DNA of 64,000 nt from Prorocentrum cordatum (taxonomy: Eukaryota > Sar > Dinophyceae > Prorocentrales > Prorocentraceae): contig CAUYUJ010003884.1 of assembly GCA_963575745.1 (NCBI GenBank), positions 1-64,000 of the forward strand, written 5' to 3'. The notes under the pieces were generated by a model. That model was not told where the DNA came from, searched no databases, and saw only the letters and a program-made list of their open reading frames with translations. Position numbers and translations under genes: made by a program. This document shows, piece after piece, positions 20,065 through 34,679 of the stretch. Position 1 is the stretch's first letter. Every line of letters starts with the position of its first letter.

Positions 20065-20352
20065 GTTGGCCCACCCGGCCAGAAAGGACAAAGTGATAAC
20101 TTTTGGTCGGATTTGCCATTATTTGAAAGAAATTGGACAGTTCATTTTGAGAAAGCAGATTTTTCGCACCTGTAAACGAATGTGAGGGCCTCTGCGTCTT
20201 AATATGAACGCTGTATGCGCACATTTACTATCAAAACACTTGGCGGAACCAAATTCATGTCAACATGAAAAAAATACATATTCATTTTTTTTTTCTTTTT
20301 CAAAAATGCCTCCAGACGCTCTGTCCTTCGACTCTGAGCACTCTTACGCGTG
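20065..20352 (+). repeat. Module C
   Basis: Paralogue of 17,627-17,900 with a longer T run near 20,290. No gene. Confidence 0.82.
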
Positions 20353-20412
20353 GAAGGAGCTCTACGAGGTTTCCGGCGGTGACCAGGTTGACGGTTCACC
20401 GCCGGCGCCAGT
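20353..20412 (+). repeat. Boundary hairpin HP14 (GGTGACC variant)
   Basis: Arms CGGCGGTGA and TCACCGCCG intact. Confidence 0.9.
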
Positions 20413-20695
20413 AGATACGAAGCCGGACGGCGGTGGTGCCCGCCAGCAGCCCATCTCCGCTGGTCCACGATCCCGGCAGCGCCTCGCCCGGCCCGGCAGC
20501 GGGTTCGCAGCAATGCAGAATCGCTTCAGAAGGGTTCGACAGAGCTCCGCAGGCGCCCCAGGGAGGTGTGACAGAGCTCTGCAGGAAGGCACGCGTCCAT
20601 GGGTGCCTGCACGCGTGAAGGCACGCATGGGGGCGTGCCTGGCAGTGCCTTCGAAGCGCTTCCCCGGGCCCCCAGAAGCTCACCAAGAGAGATTG
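20413..20695 (-). repeat. Module P, inverted
   Basis: Paralogue of 17,961-18,240. Palindrome region near 20,600-20,630 is degraded. Confidence 0.8.
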
Positions 20696-21120
20696 ACTCG
20701 TAGAGCTTCCCTAAGCTAGCAGCTGGAAGCTTAAGAGTAATACCTCGTAGAGCTCTTCGACGTCGATGAGCTACAGGAATTCCGGCGCGGGGTGGAGCTA
20801 GTAGCTCGTAGAGTACCTCGTAGAGCTCTTCGGCATCGATGAGCTAGAGGAATTCCGGCGCGGGGTGGAGCTAGTTGGTCGACCCGGCCAGAAAGGACAA
20901 AGTGGTAACTTTTGGGTGGTTTTGCAATTTTTTGAAAGATATTTGACAATTCATTTTGAGAAAGCATATTTTTCGCACCTGTAAACGACTATGAGGGCCT
21001 CTCTCTCTTAGTATGAGCTCTGTAGGCGCTCTTTCACTATCAAAACACTTGGGGGGCCATCCTCATGTCGATGGGTAAAAAAACATTTTTCCCTTTTTCG
21101 AGAAATGCTTTACGCGTGAA
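20696..21120. repeat. Spacers D/E followed by module C
   Basis: D at 20,696, inverted E copies at 20,743 and 20,814, then module C (20,876-21,120) with TTTGAAAGATATTTGACAAT and ATCAAAACACTTGG. Confidence 0.75.
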
Positions 21121-21178
21121 AGGAGCTCTACGAGGTTCCGGGCGGTGACCAGGTTGACGGTTCACCGCCGGCGCCAGT
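21121..21178 (+). repeat. Boundary hairpin HP15 (GGTGACC variant)
   Basis: AGGAGCTCTACGAGG, then GGCGGTGA pairing with TCACCGCC. Intact. Confidence 0.9.
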
Positions 21179-22530
21179 AACTCGTAGAGCTTCCCTTAGC
21201 GAGTTATTCCCGGAGAGCTCGCTGAGAGCTAAACGGTTTAAGATTAGAAGCCGGGCGGTGGTGGTGCCCGCCAGGAGCTCCTCCACGGCGGTCCACGTTC
21301 CTCGAAGCGACTCGCCCGGCCCGGCAACAGGTCCGGGGGAGCTTCCGGCAAGTTTCCACGCGTGCCTGCACGCGTGCAGGCACGCGTGGAGACGGTTCTG
21401 GCAGCGCTTCGGCAGCGCTGCAGGGGAGCTTCCCAGAACTCTCCAGGAAAGAATTCCCGTCTCCAAAGAGTGACTCGTAGAGCTTCCCTAAGCTAGTTGC
21501 TGGAAGCTTAAGAGTAATTCCGGCGCGCTGGAGAGCTAGTTGGCAAGAAAAATCTCGACGGAACTTTCGCTGACTTTTTCCCGGAGAGCTCTCTGAGAGC
21601 TAGAGGGTTTAAGATTAGAAGCCGGACGGTGGTGGTGCCCGCCAGTAGCCCATCTTTGCCGGTCCAGAATCCCCGGAGGGGCCTGTAAAACGTCGCAGCG
21701 GGTCCGGGCGAGCTTCCGGCAAGCTTCCGCGCGAGCCTGCACGCGTGCAGGCGCGCGTGGATGCCTTCCTGGCAGCGCTGCAGAAGCGCTGCGGGGGAAC
21801 CCCCCACAGCCCCAGTAACTCGTAGAGCTTCCCTTAGCTAGTTGCTGGAAGCTTGAGAGTAATTCCCGGAGAGCTGTCTGAGAGCTAGAGGGTTTTAGAT
21901 TAGAAGCCGGGCGGTGGTGGTGCCCGCCAGCAGCCCATCTTCGCCGGTCCACGATCCTCGCAGCAACTCGCCCGACCCGGCAGCGGGTCCGGGAGAGCTT
22001 CCGGCAAGCTTCCACGCGTGCCTCCACGCGTGCAGGCACGCGTGGAAGCGTTCCTGGCAGTGATTCAGAGACACTGCAGGGGAGCCTCCGGAGCCCCAGA
22101 CGAGCTTCACGAGAGCTTCTGCGGGCTTGCCAGGAAGGCTTTGCAGCGCGTGCCCTCTTTGCTCTCCGGGTTTTGGACGCTACCAAGTTCCCGGAGAGCT
22201 CTCTGAGAGCTAAAGGGTTTTAGATTAAAAGCCGGACGGTGGTGGTGCCCGCCAGCAGCCCATCTCCGGCGCTTCACGATCCCCGCAGCGCCCTGTAAAA
22301 CCTCGCAGCGGGTCCGGGAGAGCTTCCGGCAGGCGTTTACGCGTGCCTGCACGCGTGCAGGCACGCGTGGAAGCGCTCCTGGCAACGCAGGGAGTCTCCC
22401 AGAGCCCCAGAAAAGCTTCAAAAGAGCCGCCGTGGGCTTGCCAGGACAGCTTTCGGGTGTGTGTTCCCTTTGCTCTCCGGGTTTTTCCCGGAGAGCTCGC
22501 TGAGAGCCACAGGGTTTAAGACTGGCGCCG
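21179..22530 (-). repeat. Run of four inverted P modules with D spacers
   Basis: P copies begin near 21,235, 21,590, 21,880 and 22,200, each with CCGGAGAGCTC, AAGCCGGRCGGTGGTGGTGC and a palindromic core (21,357; about 21,730; about 22,010; about 22,339). D spacers lie at 21,474-21,530 and 21,815-21,875, and a scrap of satellite leader at 21,530-21,575. No gene. Confidence 0.8.
21357..21388. repeat. Perfect 32-bp palindrome inside module P
   Basis: The 32 bases equal their own reverse complement, built on CACGCGTG-CCTGCACGCGTG symmetry around the central ACGCGT. Other P modules carry the same block with 1-6 substitutions. Confidence 0.92.
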
Positions 22531-22580
22531 GCGGTGAACCGTCAACCTGGTTACCGCCGGGGACCTCGTAGAGCTCCTCG
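22531..22580 (-). repeat. Boundary hairpin HP16, inverted
   Basis: Reverse complement of the HP layout: GGCGCCGGCGGTGAACCGTC, then AACCTGGTTACCGCCGG and CTCGTAGAGCTCC. It marks the end of the module mosaic. Confidence 0.88.
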
Positions 22581-22720
22581 CACCCTCGAGAGTGCTCGGA
22601 AAAAAAGCAGAGAGCTTCAGATATGATCTTCTTAGACATTTCAAACAAGGTATTTCCCATGTCCCCATCCGACCCTGAAAGTGTTCGGCGCGAGGTCGAG
22701 AAACCGAGTAGCGAAGATGC
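22581..22720. other. Junction between module mosaic and macrosatellite
   Basis: About 140 bp with a scrap resembling inverted module C (AGTGCTCGGAAAAAAAGCAG). Otherwise unrecognised; no gene. Confidence 0.5.
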
Positions 22721-22974
22721 ATTCACACATACAAGCACACGCACGCACGAGCACAAACGAGCACATACACACACAACAGACACGCAACACACCTAAAAAC
22801 ACAGACATACAGAGAAACATGAAACCACGCGTAGGACAGCATGCGAACACACACACGCACATACACACTCACGCACACACAGACACGCTATATATACATA
22901 CATACATACATACATGCACACAGGCGCACACACCCCTACACACAAGCCGCCCACGCGCGCCTCGCCCCCCGCCC

Positions 22975-23176
<202 letters not shown>

Positions 23177-23684
23177 CGCGCGGACCACGGCGCCACCGAG
23201 GGCGCGCGCGCGCACACGCACGCGCACGCACGCACACAGAATCACACGAGCACAGACACAAACACACATCCACACGCGCGCGCACACTCATCCACGCGCG
23301 CCCATTCATGCGCGCGCACCCCACACGCACGCCCATACCCACACACACACAGACGCACGCACACACACACACACACGCACACATACCAGACACACGCGCA
23401 CCCACTCATACAAACAGAAACACACGCAAACGGAAAAGCACACACACACACGCACGAACACACAGGCACACGCGCACACACACACACGCACACGCACCAG
23501 ACACACACACACGCACCAGACACACGAACGCAATCGCGAACACCCACAGAAAACACGCACTGAGAACAGAGACAGTCACACAAGCAAACGCACACACACA
23601 CGCACAAACGAACACACTTACAACCACACCCACGTCACACGAACGAACACTTACAAACACACGCACGAACCCCCCCCGACCCCC

Positions 23685-23815
23685 TCCCGGCGCTCCGGAG
23701 GGGGGAGGCACCGCCCCATCTTGGGGCCGGCCCTCCCCCCACTCAAACCACTCCGCCCTCGCGGGGCGCTGGAGGAAGGGGGAGGGGGGGCGCGGGGTTG
23801 CGAACGCCGCGCGCG
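23685..23815 (+). repeat. GC-rich core 2
   Basis: CGGCGCTCCGGAGGGGGGAG, TTGGGGCCGGCCCTCC, CCCTCGCGGGGCGCTGGAGG. Confidence 0.88.
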
Positions 23816-23868
23816 CGCACACACGCGCACTGACACGCGCACGCACACACACACGCATACACACGCGC

Positions 23869-23870
<2 letters not shown>

Positions 23871-23930
<60 letters not shown>

Positions 23931-23971
23931 CAGACAGACCGACAGAAAGACAGAGAGACAGACAGACACGC

Positions 23972-24002
<31 letters not shown>

Positions 24003-24080
24003 GACAGACAGACAGACAGACACACAGACACACAGACACACAGACACACAGACAGAAAGACAGACAGACAGACAGACACA
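23871..24080 (+). repeat. (CAGA)n tetranucleotide tract
   Basis: A near-perfect ACAGAC/CAGA run with few interruptions, grading into the CACAGA array. Confidence 0.9.
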
Positions 24081-24917
24081 CACACAGGCATGCAGACACA
24101 CAGACACACAGACACACAGACACACAGACACACGGACACACAGACACACAGGCAACCAGACACACAGACACACAGACACACAGACACACAGACACACAGA
24201 CACACAGACACACAGACAGACAGACACACACACAGACACACAAACACAGAGACCCACAGACACACAGACACACAGACACACAGACACACGGACACACGGA
24301 CACACAGACAACACACACACAGACAGACAGACACACGGCCATACAGACACAAAAAACACACGGACACACAGACACACAGACACACAGACACAGGCACACA
24401 GACACACAGACACACAGACACACAGACACAAAGACACACAGACACACAGACACACAGACACACGGACACACAGACACACAGACACACAGAAACACAGACA
24501 CGTAGACACACAGACACACAGACATACAGACACAAATACACAGACACACAGGCACACAGACACTCAAGCACACAGACACACAGAGCACCATATTCACAGA
24601 CACACAGACACACAGACACACAGACACACGGACACGCAGACGCGCAGACACCCAGACACGCAGACACGCAGACACACCAACACACAGACACGCAGACACA
24701 AGCACACACAGACACGCAGGCACAAAGGCACACAGGCACACAGACACACAGACACCCAGACAGACAGACACACAGACACACAGACAAACAAATACACAGA
24801 CACACTGACACACTGACACACTGACACACAGACGCACAAAAACACGGACACACAGACACACAGACACATAGACACACAGACACATAGACACACAGACACA
24901 CTGACTGGCAGACAGAG

Positions 24918-25090
24918 CCCCCCCCCACCCCCACCCACCACACCCCCTTCCGGCGCTCCGGAGGGGGGAGGCACCGCCCCATTTTGGGGCCGGCCCTCCC
25001 TCCACTCCAACCACTCCGCCCTCGCGGAGCGCCCGAGAAAGGGGAAGGGCGGGGGGGGGCCAGCACGGGGCTGCCAGCGCCGCGCGCGCA
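24918..25090 (+). repeat. GC-rich core 3
   Basis: Full form: CCCCCACCACC region, GGCGCTCCGGAGGGGGGAGG, GGGGCCGGCCCTCCCTCCAC, CCCTCGCGGAGCGCCCGAG and GGGGCTGCCAGCGCCGCGCG. Confidence 0.9.
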
Positions 25091-27665
25091 CGCACACACA
25101 CACACACATGACACACACACACACACGCACGCATACACACACACACGCAAATACACGCGCACAGACACACAGACAGACAGACACACACACAGACGCACCG
25201 AAAGACAACACAGACAGATCCACAGGCAGACAGACACACAGACACACAGACAGACGGACACGCAGACACACGGACACACAGACACGCAGACACAAGGATA
25301 CACAGACACACAGCCAACCAGTCACACAGACACACAGACATCCAGACACGCAGATACTCAGACACACAAACACGCGGACACACAAACACACAGCCATGCA
25401 GACACACAGACACGGACACACGGACACAAAAGACACACGGACATACAGACACACAAACCCAGACACACAGACACACAGACACACAGACACACAGACACAC
25501 ATACACACAGAAACACAGACACACATACACACAGACACACGGACACATTGACACACAATCACACAGACACACAGGCACACAGACACACGGACACACGGAA
25601 CACAGACACCAACACACAGACACACAGACACACCGACACAAAAACACACAGACACACAGACACACAGACACACAGACAAACAGACACACAGACACACAGA
25701 CACACAGACACACAGACACACGGACGCGCAGTCACGCAGACACACAACCACACGGACACACACACGGACACACAGACACGCAAACACACAGACACACAGA
25801 CACAGAAACAACCAGACACACAGATGCACAGACACACAGACACACAGACACACAGACACGCGGACACACTGACAGACTGACACCCAGACACCAAGACACA
25901 CAGACACACAGACACATAGACACACAGACACACTGACACACTGACACACTGACACACTGACACACAGAACACAGACACACAGCCACACTGACACACGGAC
26001 ACACGGACACACAGACACACAGACACATAGGCCGCCAGACACACAGATACACAGACACAAAAACACACGGACACAAAGACAGACAGACAAACACGCACAC
26101 AGAGGAACAGGGACACACAGACACACAGACACACAGACACACAGACACAGAGACCCACAGACCCACAGACACACAGACGCACAGACAAGCGGACACTCAG
26201 ACACACAGACACACAGACACACAGAAACACAGACACACAGAAAGACAGAAAAGACAGAAACACAGGCACACAGGCACACAGACACACAGACACACAGACA
26301 CACTGACACACAGACACACAGACACACAGACACACAGACACGCAGACACACAGACACACATACATAAAGACACAATACAAAGACACACAGACACGCAGAC
26401 ACTCAAGCGCACTGACACACAGATGCACAGACACACAGACACACGGACACTCAGACACACAGACACACAGACACACAGACACACAGACACACAGGCACAC
26501 GCATGCACGCACACAGACACACAGACACAAGGACACACCGACACGCAGGCAAAAAGGCACACAGGCACGCAGACACACACAGACAGACACACAGACACAC
26601 ACAAACGGATACACCGACAAACTGACACACTGACACACAGACACACAGACGCAACATAGAAACAGACACACAGACACAGACACACAGACACACAGAAATA
26701 GGGACACCCAGACACACAGACACACAGACACACAGAGACACAGACACATTGACACACTGACACACTGACACACAGAAACTAAGACACGCAGACACACAGA
26801 GACACAAACACACAGACACACAGACTCACAGACACACAGACACACAGACAAGGCAACACAAACACACAGACACACAGGAAGACACGCAGACAGAAACACA
26901 GGCACACATACAAACAGACACACAGACACACTGACTCACAGACACACAGACACACAGACACACAGACACACAGACACACAGACACACATACAGACAGACA
27001 GACAGACAGACAGACATAGACACACAGACGCAAATGCCCACAGACACACATGCACACAGACACACAGACGCACGGACACACGGACACACGGACAAACTCT
27101 CACACAGACAGACAGACATACGGCCATACAGACACAAAAGACACACGGACACACAGACACACAGACACACAGACACAGACACACAGGCACACAGACACAC
27201 AGACACACAGACACACAGACACACAGACACACAGACACACAGACACACGGACACATAGACACACATACACACAGACACACAGACAAACAGACACACAGAA
27301 ACACAAAAACGGAGACACACAGACACACAGCCATACAGACACACAAATACACAGACACACAGACACACAGACACTCAAGCACACAGACACACAGACACTC
27401 ATGCACACAGACACACAGACACACAGACACATAGACACACGGACACACAGACGCGCAGACACACAGACACGCGGCTACGAAGGACACACAGACACGCAGG
27501 CACAAAGGCACACAGGCACACAGACACACAAACACCCAGACAGACAGACACACAGACACACAGACAAACAGATACACAGACACACTGACACACTGACACA
27601 CAGACGCACAAAAACACGGACACACAGACACACAGACACATAGACACACAGACAGGCAGACAGAG

Positions 27666-27825
27666 CCCCCCCACCCACCACACCCCCTTCCAGCGCTCCG
27701 GAGGGGGGAGGCGCCGCCCCATTTTGGGGCCGGCCCTTCCTCCACTCCAACCACTCCGCCCTCGCGGAGCGCCCGGAAGGGGGGGGGGGGGCCGGCGGCG
27801 CGGGGCCGCCAGCGCCGCGCGCGCA
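27666..27825 (+). repeat. GC-rich core 4
   Basis: Same elements as core 3 (GCGCTCCGGAGGGGGGAGG, GGGGCCGGCCC, CTCGCGGAGCGCCCGG). Confidence 0.9.
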
Positions 27826-29586
27826 CGCACTCACACACTGACACGCACACACGCACGCGCACGCACACACACGCAAATTCACGCGCACAGACAGACAGAC
27901 AGACAGACACACGCACAGACGCACAGAAAGACAGACACACAGACAGATCCACAAACAGAGAGGCACACAGACACGCAGACACACACACACAAAGACACGC
28001 AGACACAGGGATACACAGACACAGACAACCAGTCACACAGACACACAGAGACCCAGACACGCAGACACTCAGACACACAGACACACGAACACACAAACAC
28101 ACAAACATACAAACACACAGACACGAGCACACGGACACAAGGACACAAAAGACCCGGACATACAGACACACAGACAAACAGACACAGAGACACACAGACA
28201 CACATAAACACAGGCACACAGACACAAAGACACACAGACACACATACACACAGACACGCGAACTCACAGACACACAGAAACACGGACACACAAACACACA
28301 GACACTCAGACACACAGACACATGGACACACGAACACACAGACACCAACACACAGACACACAGACACACCAACACAAAAACACACAGGACACACAGACAT
28401 CCAGACACACAGACACACAGAGACACATACACACAGACACACAGACACATGATTACACGGACACGCTGACGCACAGACACACAGACACACACACACACGG
28501 ACCCACAGACACGCAGACACACAGACACAGAGACATACAGACACACAAATACAAGGATAAACACTCACCCAGACACACAGACACATAGACACATAGACAA
28601 ACAGACACACTGGCACTCTGACACAGTGACACACTGACACACAGAAACACAGACACACAGACACACTGACACACGGACACACAGACACACAGGCAATCAG
28701 ACATACAGACACACAGACAGACAGACAGACAGACAGACACACACAGACACACAGGCATACAGACACACAGACACACAGACACACAGACACACAGACACAC
28801 GGACACACAGACACACAGGCAACCAGACACACAGACACACAGACACAAAGACACACAGACACACAGACAGACAGACACACAGACAGACAGACAGACACAC
28901 ACACACAGACACACAAACACAGAGACCCACAGACACACATAAACACAGACACACAGACACACGGACACACGGACACACAGACAACACACACACAGACAGA
29001 CAGACAGACACACGGCCATACAGACACAAACACACGGACACACAGACACACAGACACACAGGCACACAGACACACAGACACACAGACAAACAGACACAAA
29101 GACACACAGACTCACAGAAACACGGACACATAGACACACAGACACACAGACGCACAGACACACAGAAACACAGACACGCAGACACACAGACACACAGACA
29201 TACAGGCGCCCAAATACACAGACACACAGACACACAGACACTCAAGCACACAGACACACAGAGCACCATATTCACAGACACACAGAAACACAAACACACA
29301 GACACGCGGACACACAGACACGCAGACACACAGACACGCAGACACGCAGACACACCAACACACAGACACGCAGACACAAGGACACACAGACACGCAGGCA
29401 CAAAGGCACACAGGCACACAGACACACAGACACCCAGACACCCAGACACACAGACACACAGACAAACAGATACACAGACACACTGACACACTGACACACT
29501 GACACACATACACACAAAAACACAGACACACAGAAGCATAGACACACAGACACATAGACACACAGACACACTGACTGGCAGACAGA

Positions 29587-29765
29587 GCCCCCCCCCCCCC
29601 CCACCCACCACACCCCCTTCCGGCGCTCCGGAGGGGGGAGGCACCGCCCCATTTTGGGGCCGGCCCTCCCTCCACGGACCAACCACTCCGCCCTCGCGGA
29701 GCGCCCGAGAAAGGGAGAGGCGGGGGGGGGGCCAGCGCGGGGCTGCCAGCGCCGCGCGCGCACGC
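29587..29765 (+). repeat. GC-rich core 5
   Basis: Same elements as core 3, with TCCACGGACCAACCACTCCG in place of TCCACTCCAACCACTCCG. Confidence 0.9.
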
Positions 29766-29835
29766 ACACGCGCACGCACGCGCGCTGACACGCACGCGCG
29801 CACGCGCGCACGCACACGCACGCAAATGCACGCGC

Positions 29836-29878
<43 letters not shown>

Positions 29879-31688
29879 CACACACAGACGCACAGAAAGA
29901 CAACACAGACAGATCCACAGGCAGACAGACACACAGACACACAGACAGACGGACACGCAGACACACGGACACGCAGACACGCAGACACAAGGATGCACAG
30001 ACACACAGCCAACCAGTCACACAGACACACAGACATCCAGACACGCAGATACTCAGACACACAGACACGCGGACGCACGAACACACAGCCATGCAGAAAC
30101 ACAGACACGGACACACGGACACAAAAGACACACGGACATACAGACACACAAAACCCAAACGCACAGACACACAGACACACAGACACAAAGACACACAGAA
30201 ACACAGACACACATACACACATACACACGGATACACAGACACACAAACACACAGATTCACAAGCACACAGACACACGGACACACAGTACACAGACACCAA
30301 CACACAGACACACAGACACACCAACACAACAACACTCAGACACACAGACACACAGACACACAGACACACAGGCACACAGACAAACAGACACACGGACACG
30401 CGGTCACGCAGACGCACGCCCACACGGACACGCACACGGACACACAGACACGCAAACACACAGACACACAAACACAGAAACAACCAGACACACAGATGCA
30501 CAGACACACAGACGCGCAGACACACAGACACGCGGACACACTGACAGACTGACACCCAGACACCAAGACACACAGACACACAGACACATAGACACACAAA
30601 CAGACTGACACACTGACACATTGACACACTGACACACAGAAACACAAACACACAGCCACACTGACACGCGGACACACGGACACACAGACACACAGGCCAC
30701 CACACACACACAGATACACAGACACAAAAACACACTGGCACAAAGACAGACAGACAAACGCACACAGGCACAGGGACACACAGACACACAGACACACAGA
30801 CACACAGACACAGAGACCCACAGACCCACAGACACACAGACGCACAGACAAGCGGACGCTCAGACACACAGACACACAGACACACAGACACACAGAAACA
30901 CAGACACAGAGAAACAGAAAGACAGAAACACAGGCACACAAGCACACAGACACAAAGACACACAGACACACAGACACACAGACACACAGACACACAGACA
31001 CACAGACACGCAGACACACAGACACACAGACGTACAGACACACAGCTACAAAGACACACAGACACACAGACACTCAAGCACACTGACGCACACAGCACCA
31101 GACACACAGACACACAGACACTCAGACACACAGACACACAGAAACACAAACACACAGACACACAGGCACACGCATACACGCACACAGACACACAGACACG
31201 AGGACTCACAGACACGCAGGCATTAAGGCACACAGGCACACAGACACACAGACAGACAGACACACAGACACACACAAACAAATACACCGACACACTAACA
31301 CACTGACACACAGACACACCGACGCACAAAAAAAACAGACACACAGACACACAGAAGCACAGACACACAGACACACAGAAACAGGGACACCCAGACACAC
31401 AGACACACAAACACACAGACACACAGACACACAGACACACAGACGCAATGACACACTGACACACTGACACACAGAAACACAGACACGCAGACACACAGAG
31501 ACACAAACACACAGACACACAGACTCACAGACACATAGAGACACAGACACGGCCACGCAAACACACAGACACACAGGAAGACACGCAGACAGAAACACAG
31601 GCACACATACAAACAGACACACAGACACACTGCCTCACAGACACACAGACACACAGACACACAGACACACAGACACACAGACGCACAT

Positions 31689-31719
<31 letters not shown>

Positions 31720-32365
31720 CACATAGACACACAGACACAAAGACCCACAGACACACAGACACACAGACACACAGACACACGGACACACAGACACACGGAC
31801 AAACTCTCACACTGACAGACAGACATACGGCCATAGAGACACACAGACACACGGACAAACAGACACACATACCCACAGACCCACAGACACACAGACACAC
31901 AGACACACGGACAAATAGACACACAGACACACAGACACACAGACAAACAGACACACAGAAACACAGACACGGAGACACACAGACACACAGCCATACAGAC
32001 ACACACAAATACACAGACACACAGACACACAGAAACTCAAGCACACAGACACACAGACACTGAAGCACACAGACACACAGACACACAGACACATAGACAC
32101 ACGGACACACAGACACGCATACACACAGACACGCGGCCACGCAGACACACCCACACACAGACACGCAGGCGCAAGGACACACAGACACGCAGGCACAAAG
32201 GCACACAGGCACACAGACACACAAACACCCAGACAGACAGACACACAGACACGCAGACAAACAGATGCACAGACACACTGACACACTGACACACAGACAC
32301 ACAGACGCACAAAAACACAGACACACAGATACACAGACACACAGACACACAGGCAGGCAGACAGA

Positions 32366-32525
32366 GCCCCCCCACCCACCACACCCCCTTCCAGCGCTCC
32401 GGAGGGGGGAGGCGCCGCCCCATTTTGGGGCCGGCCCTCCCTCCACTCCAACCACTCCGCCCTCGCGGAGCGCCCGGGGGGGGGGGGGGCGGCAGCGCGG
32501 GGCTGCCAGCGCCGCGCGCGCACAC
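32366..32525 (+). repeat. GC-rich core 6
   Basis: Same elements as cores 3 and 4, ending in a G run and GGGGCTGCCAGCGCCGCGCG. Confidence 0.9.
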
Positions 32526-34525
32526 ACTCACGCACTGACACGCACGCGCACACGCGCACACACACACGCAAATTCACGCGAACGGACAGACAGACACACA
32601 CAGACGCGCAGAAAGACAGACTCACAGACAGATCCACAAACAGACAGACACACAGACACGCAGACACACACACAAAGACACGCAGACACAAGGATACACA
32701 GACACAGAGACAACCAGTCACACAGACACATAGACACCCAGACACGCAGACACTCAGGCACACAGACACACGAACACACAAACACACAGACATACAAACA
32801 CACAGACACGACCGCACGGACACACGGACACAAAAGACACGGACGCACAGACACACAGACAAACAGACACAGAGACACACAGACAGACATATACATTGAC
32901 ACACAGACACACAGACACACAGACACACATACACACAGACACACGAACTCACAGACACACAGAAACACAGACACACAAACATTCAGACACTCAAACACAC
33001 AGACACACGGACACACGAACACACAGACACCAGCACACAGACACACGGACACACCAACACAAAAACACACAGGACTCACAGACATTCAGACACACAGACA
33101 CACAGACACACATACACACAGACACACAGACACACAGACACATGGTTACACGGACACGCTGACACACAGACACACAGACACACACACACGGGCCCACAGA
33201 CACACAGACGCACAGACACACAGACACATGGGCACACGGACACGCTGACACACAGACACACGGACACACACACGGACCCACAGAAACGCAGACACACAGA
33301 CACAGAGACATACAGACACACAAATACAAGGATACACAGAAACACAGACACACAGACACACGGACACACTGACAGACGGACACCCAAACACCCAGACACA
33401 CAGACACACAGACACATAGACACACAGGCAACCAGACATACAGATACACAGACACACAGACACACGGACACAAGAAAGACAGAAAAACACACACAGGCAC
33501 AGGGACACACAGACACACAAACACACAGACACACAAACACACAGACACACAGACACACAGACACGCAAAAACTTGGACATTCAGACACACAGACACACAG
33601 ACACACAGACACACAGACACACAGAAAGACAGAAAGACAGAAACACAAGCACACAGACACACAGACACAGAGACACACATACACACAAACACACGGAAGC
33701 ACAGACACACAGACACGCAGACACACAGACACACAGACACACAGACACACAGACACGCAGACACACAGACACACAGAGATACAGACACACAAATACACAG
33801 ACACACAGACACACAGACATTCAAGCACACTGACACACGCAGCACCAGACACACAGACACGCAGACACTCAGACACACAGACACACAGGCACACAGACGC
33901 ACAGAGACGCAGTCACACGCAGACACGCAAAAACACCAACACACAGACACGCAGACACAAGGACACACAGACACGCAGGCACAAAGGCACACAGGCACAC
34001 ACAGACACACAGACAGACAGACACACAGACACACAGACAAACAGATACACAAACACACTGACACACTGACACACAGACGCCCCAAAAAATACAGACACAC
34101 AGACACACAGACACACAGACACACTGTCACACTGAAGACACACAGACACACAGACACACACACAGACACACAGATAAATAGACACACAGACACACAGACA
34201 CTCAGACACACAGAGACACAGACACACTGACACACTGACACACAGAAACACAGGGCACAAAGACACGCCGACACACAGACACACAGACACACGGACGCAC
34301 GGACACACAGACAAACACGCACAGACAGAAGCACAGACACCAGACACAGACGGCCATACAGAAACAAAAGACACAGGGACACACAGACACACAGACACAC
34401 AGACACAGACACACAGACACACAGACACACAGACACACAGACATACAGACACACAGACACACGGACACATAGACACATCGACACAAAGACACACAGACAA
34501 ACAGACACGCAGAAACACAGACACG

Positions 34526-34648
34526 CAGACGCTCCGGAGGGGGGAGGCACCGCAACAATTTAGGGCGGGCCCTCCCTCCACTCCAACCACTCCGCCCTCG
34601 CGGAGCGCCCGGGAAAGGGGGGGGGGCAGCGCGGGGATGCCAGCGCCA

Positions 34649-34660
<12 letters not shown>
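34526..34660 (+). repeat. GC-rich core 7 (left side missing)
   Basis: Starts abruptly at ACGCTCCGGAGG after CACAGA sequence without the usual CCCCCACC lead. AATTTAGGGCGGGCCC replaces ATTTTGGGGCCGGCCC. Confidence 0.88.

Positions 34661-34679
<19 letters not shown>

Noticed and set aside
21357-21388. Palindrome as a transposon terminal inverted repeat
   Set aside because: It lies in the middle of module P rather than at its edges and has no flanking target duplication.
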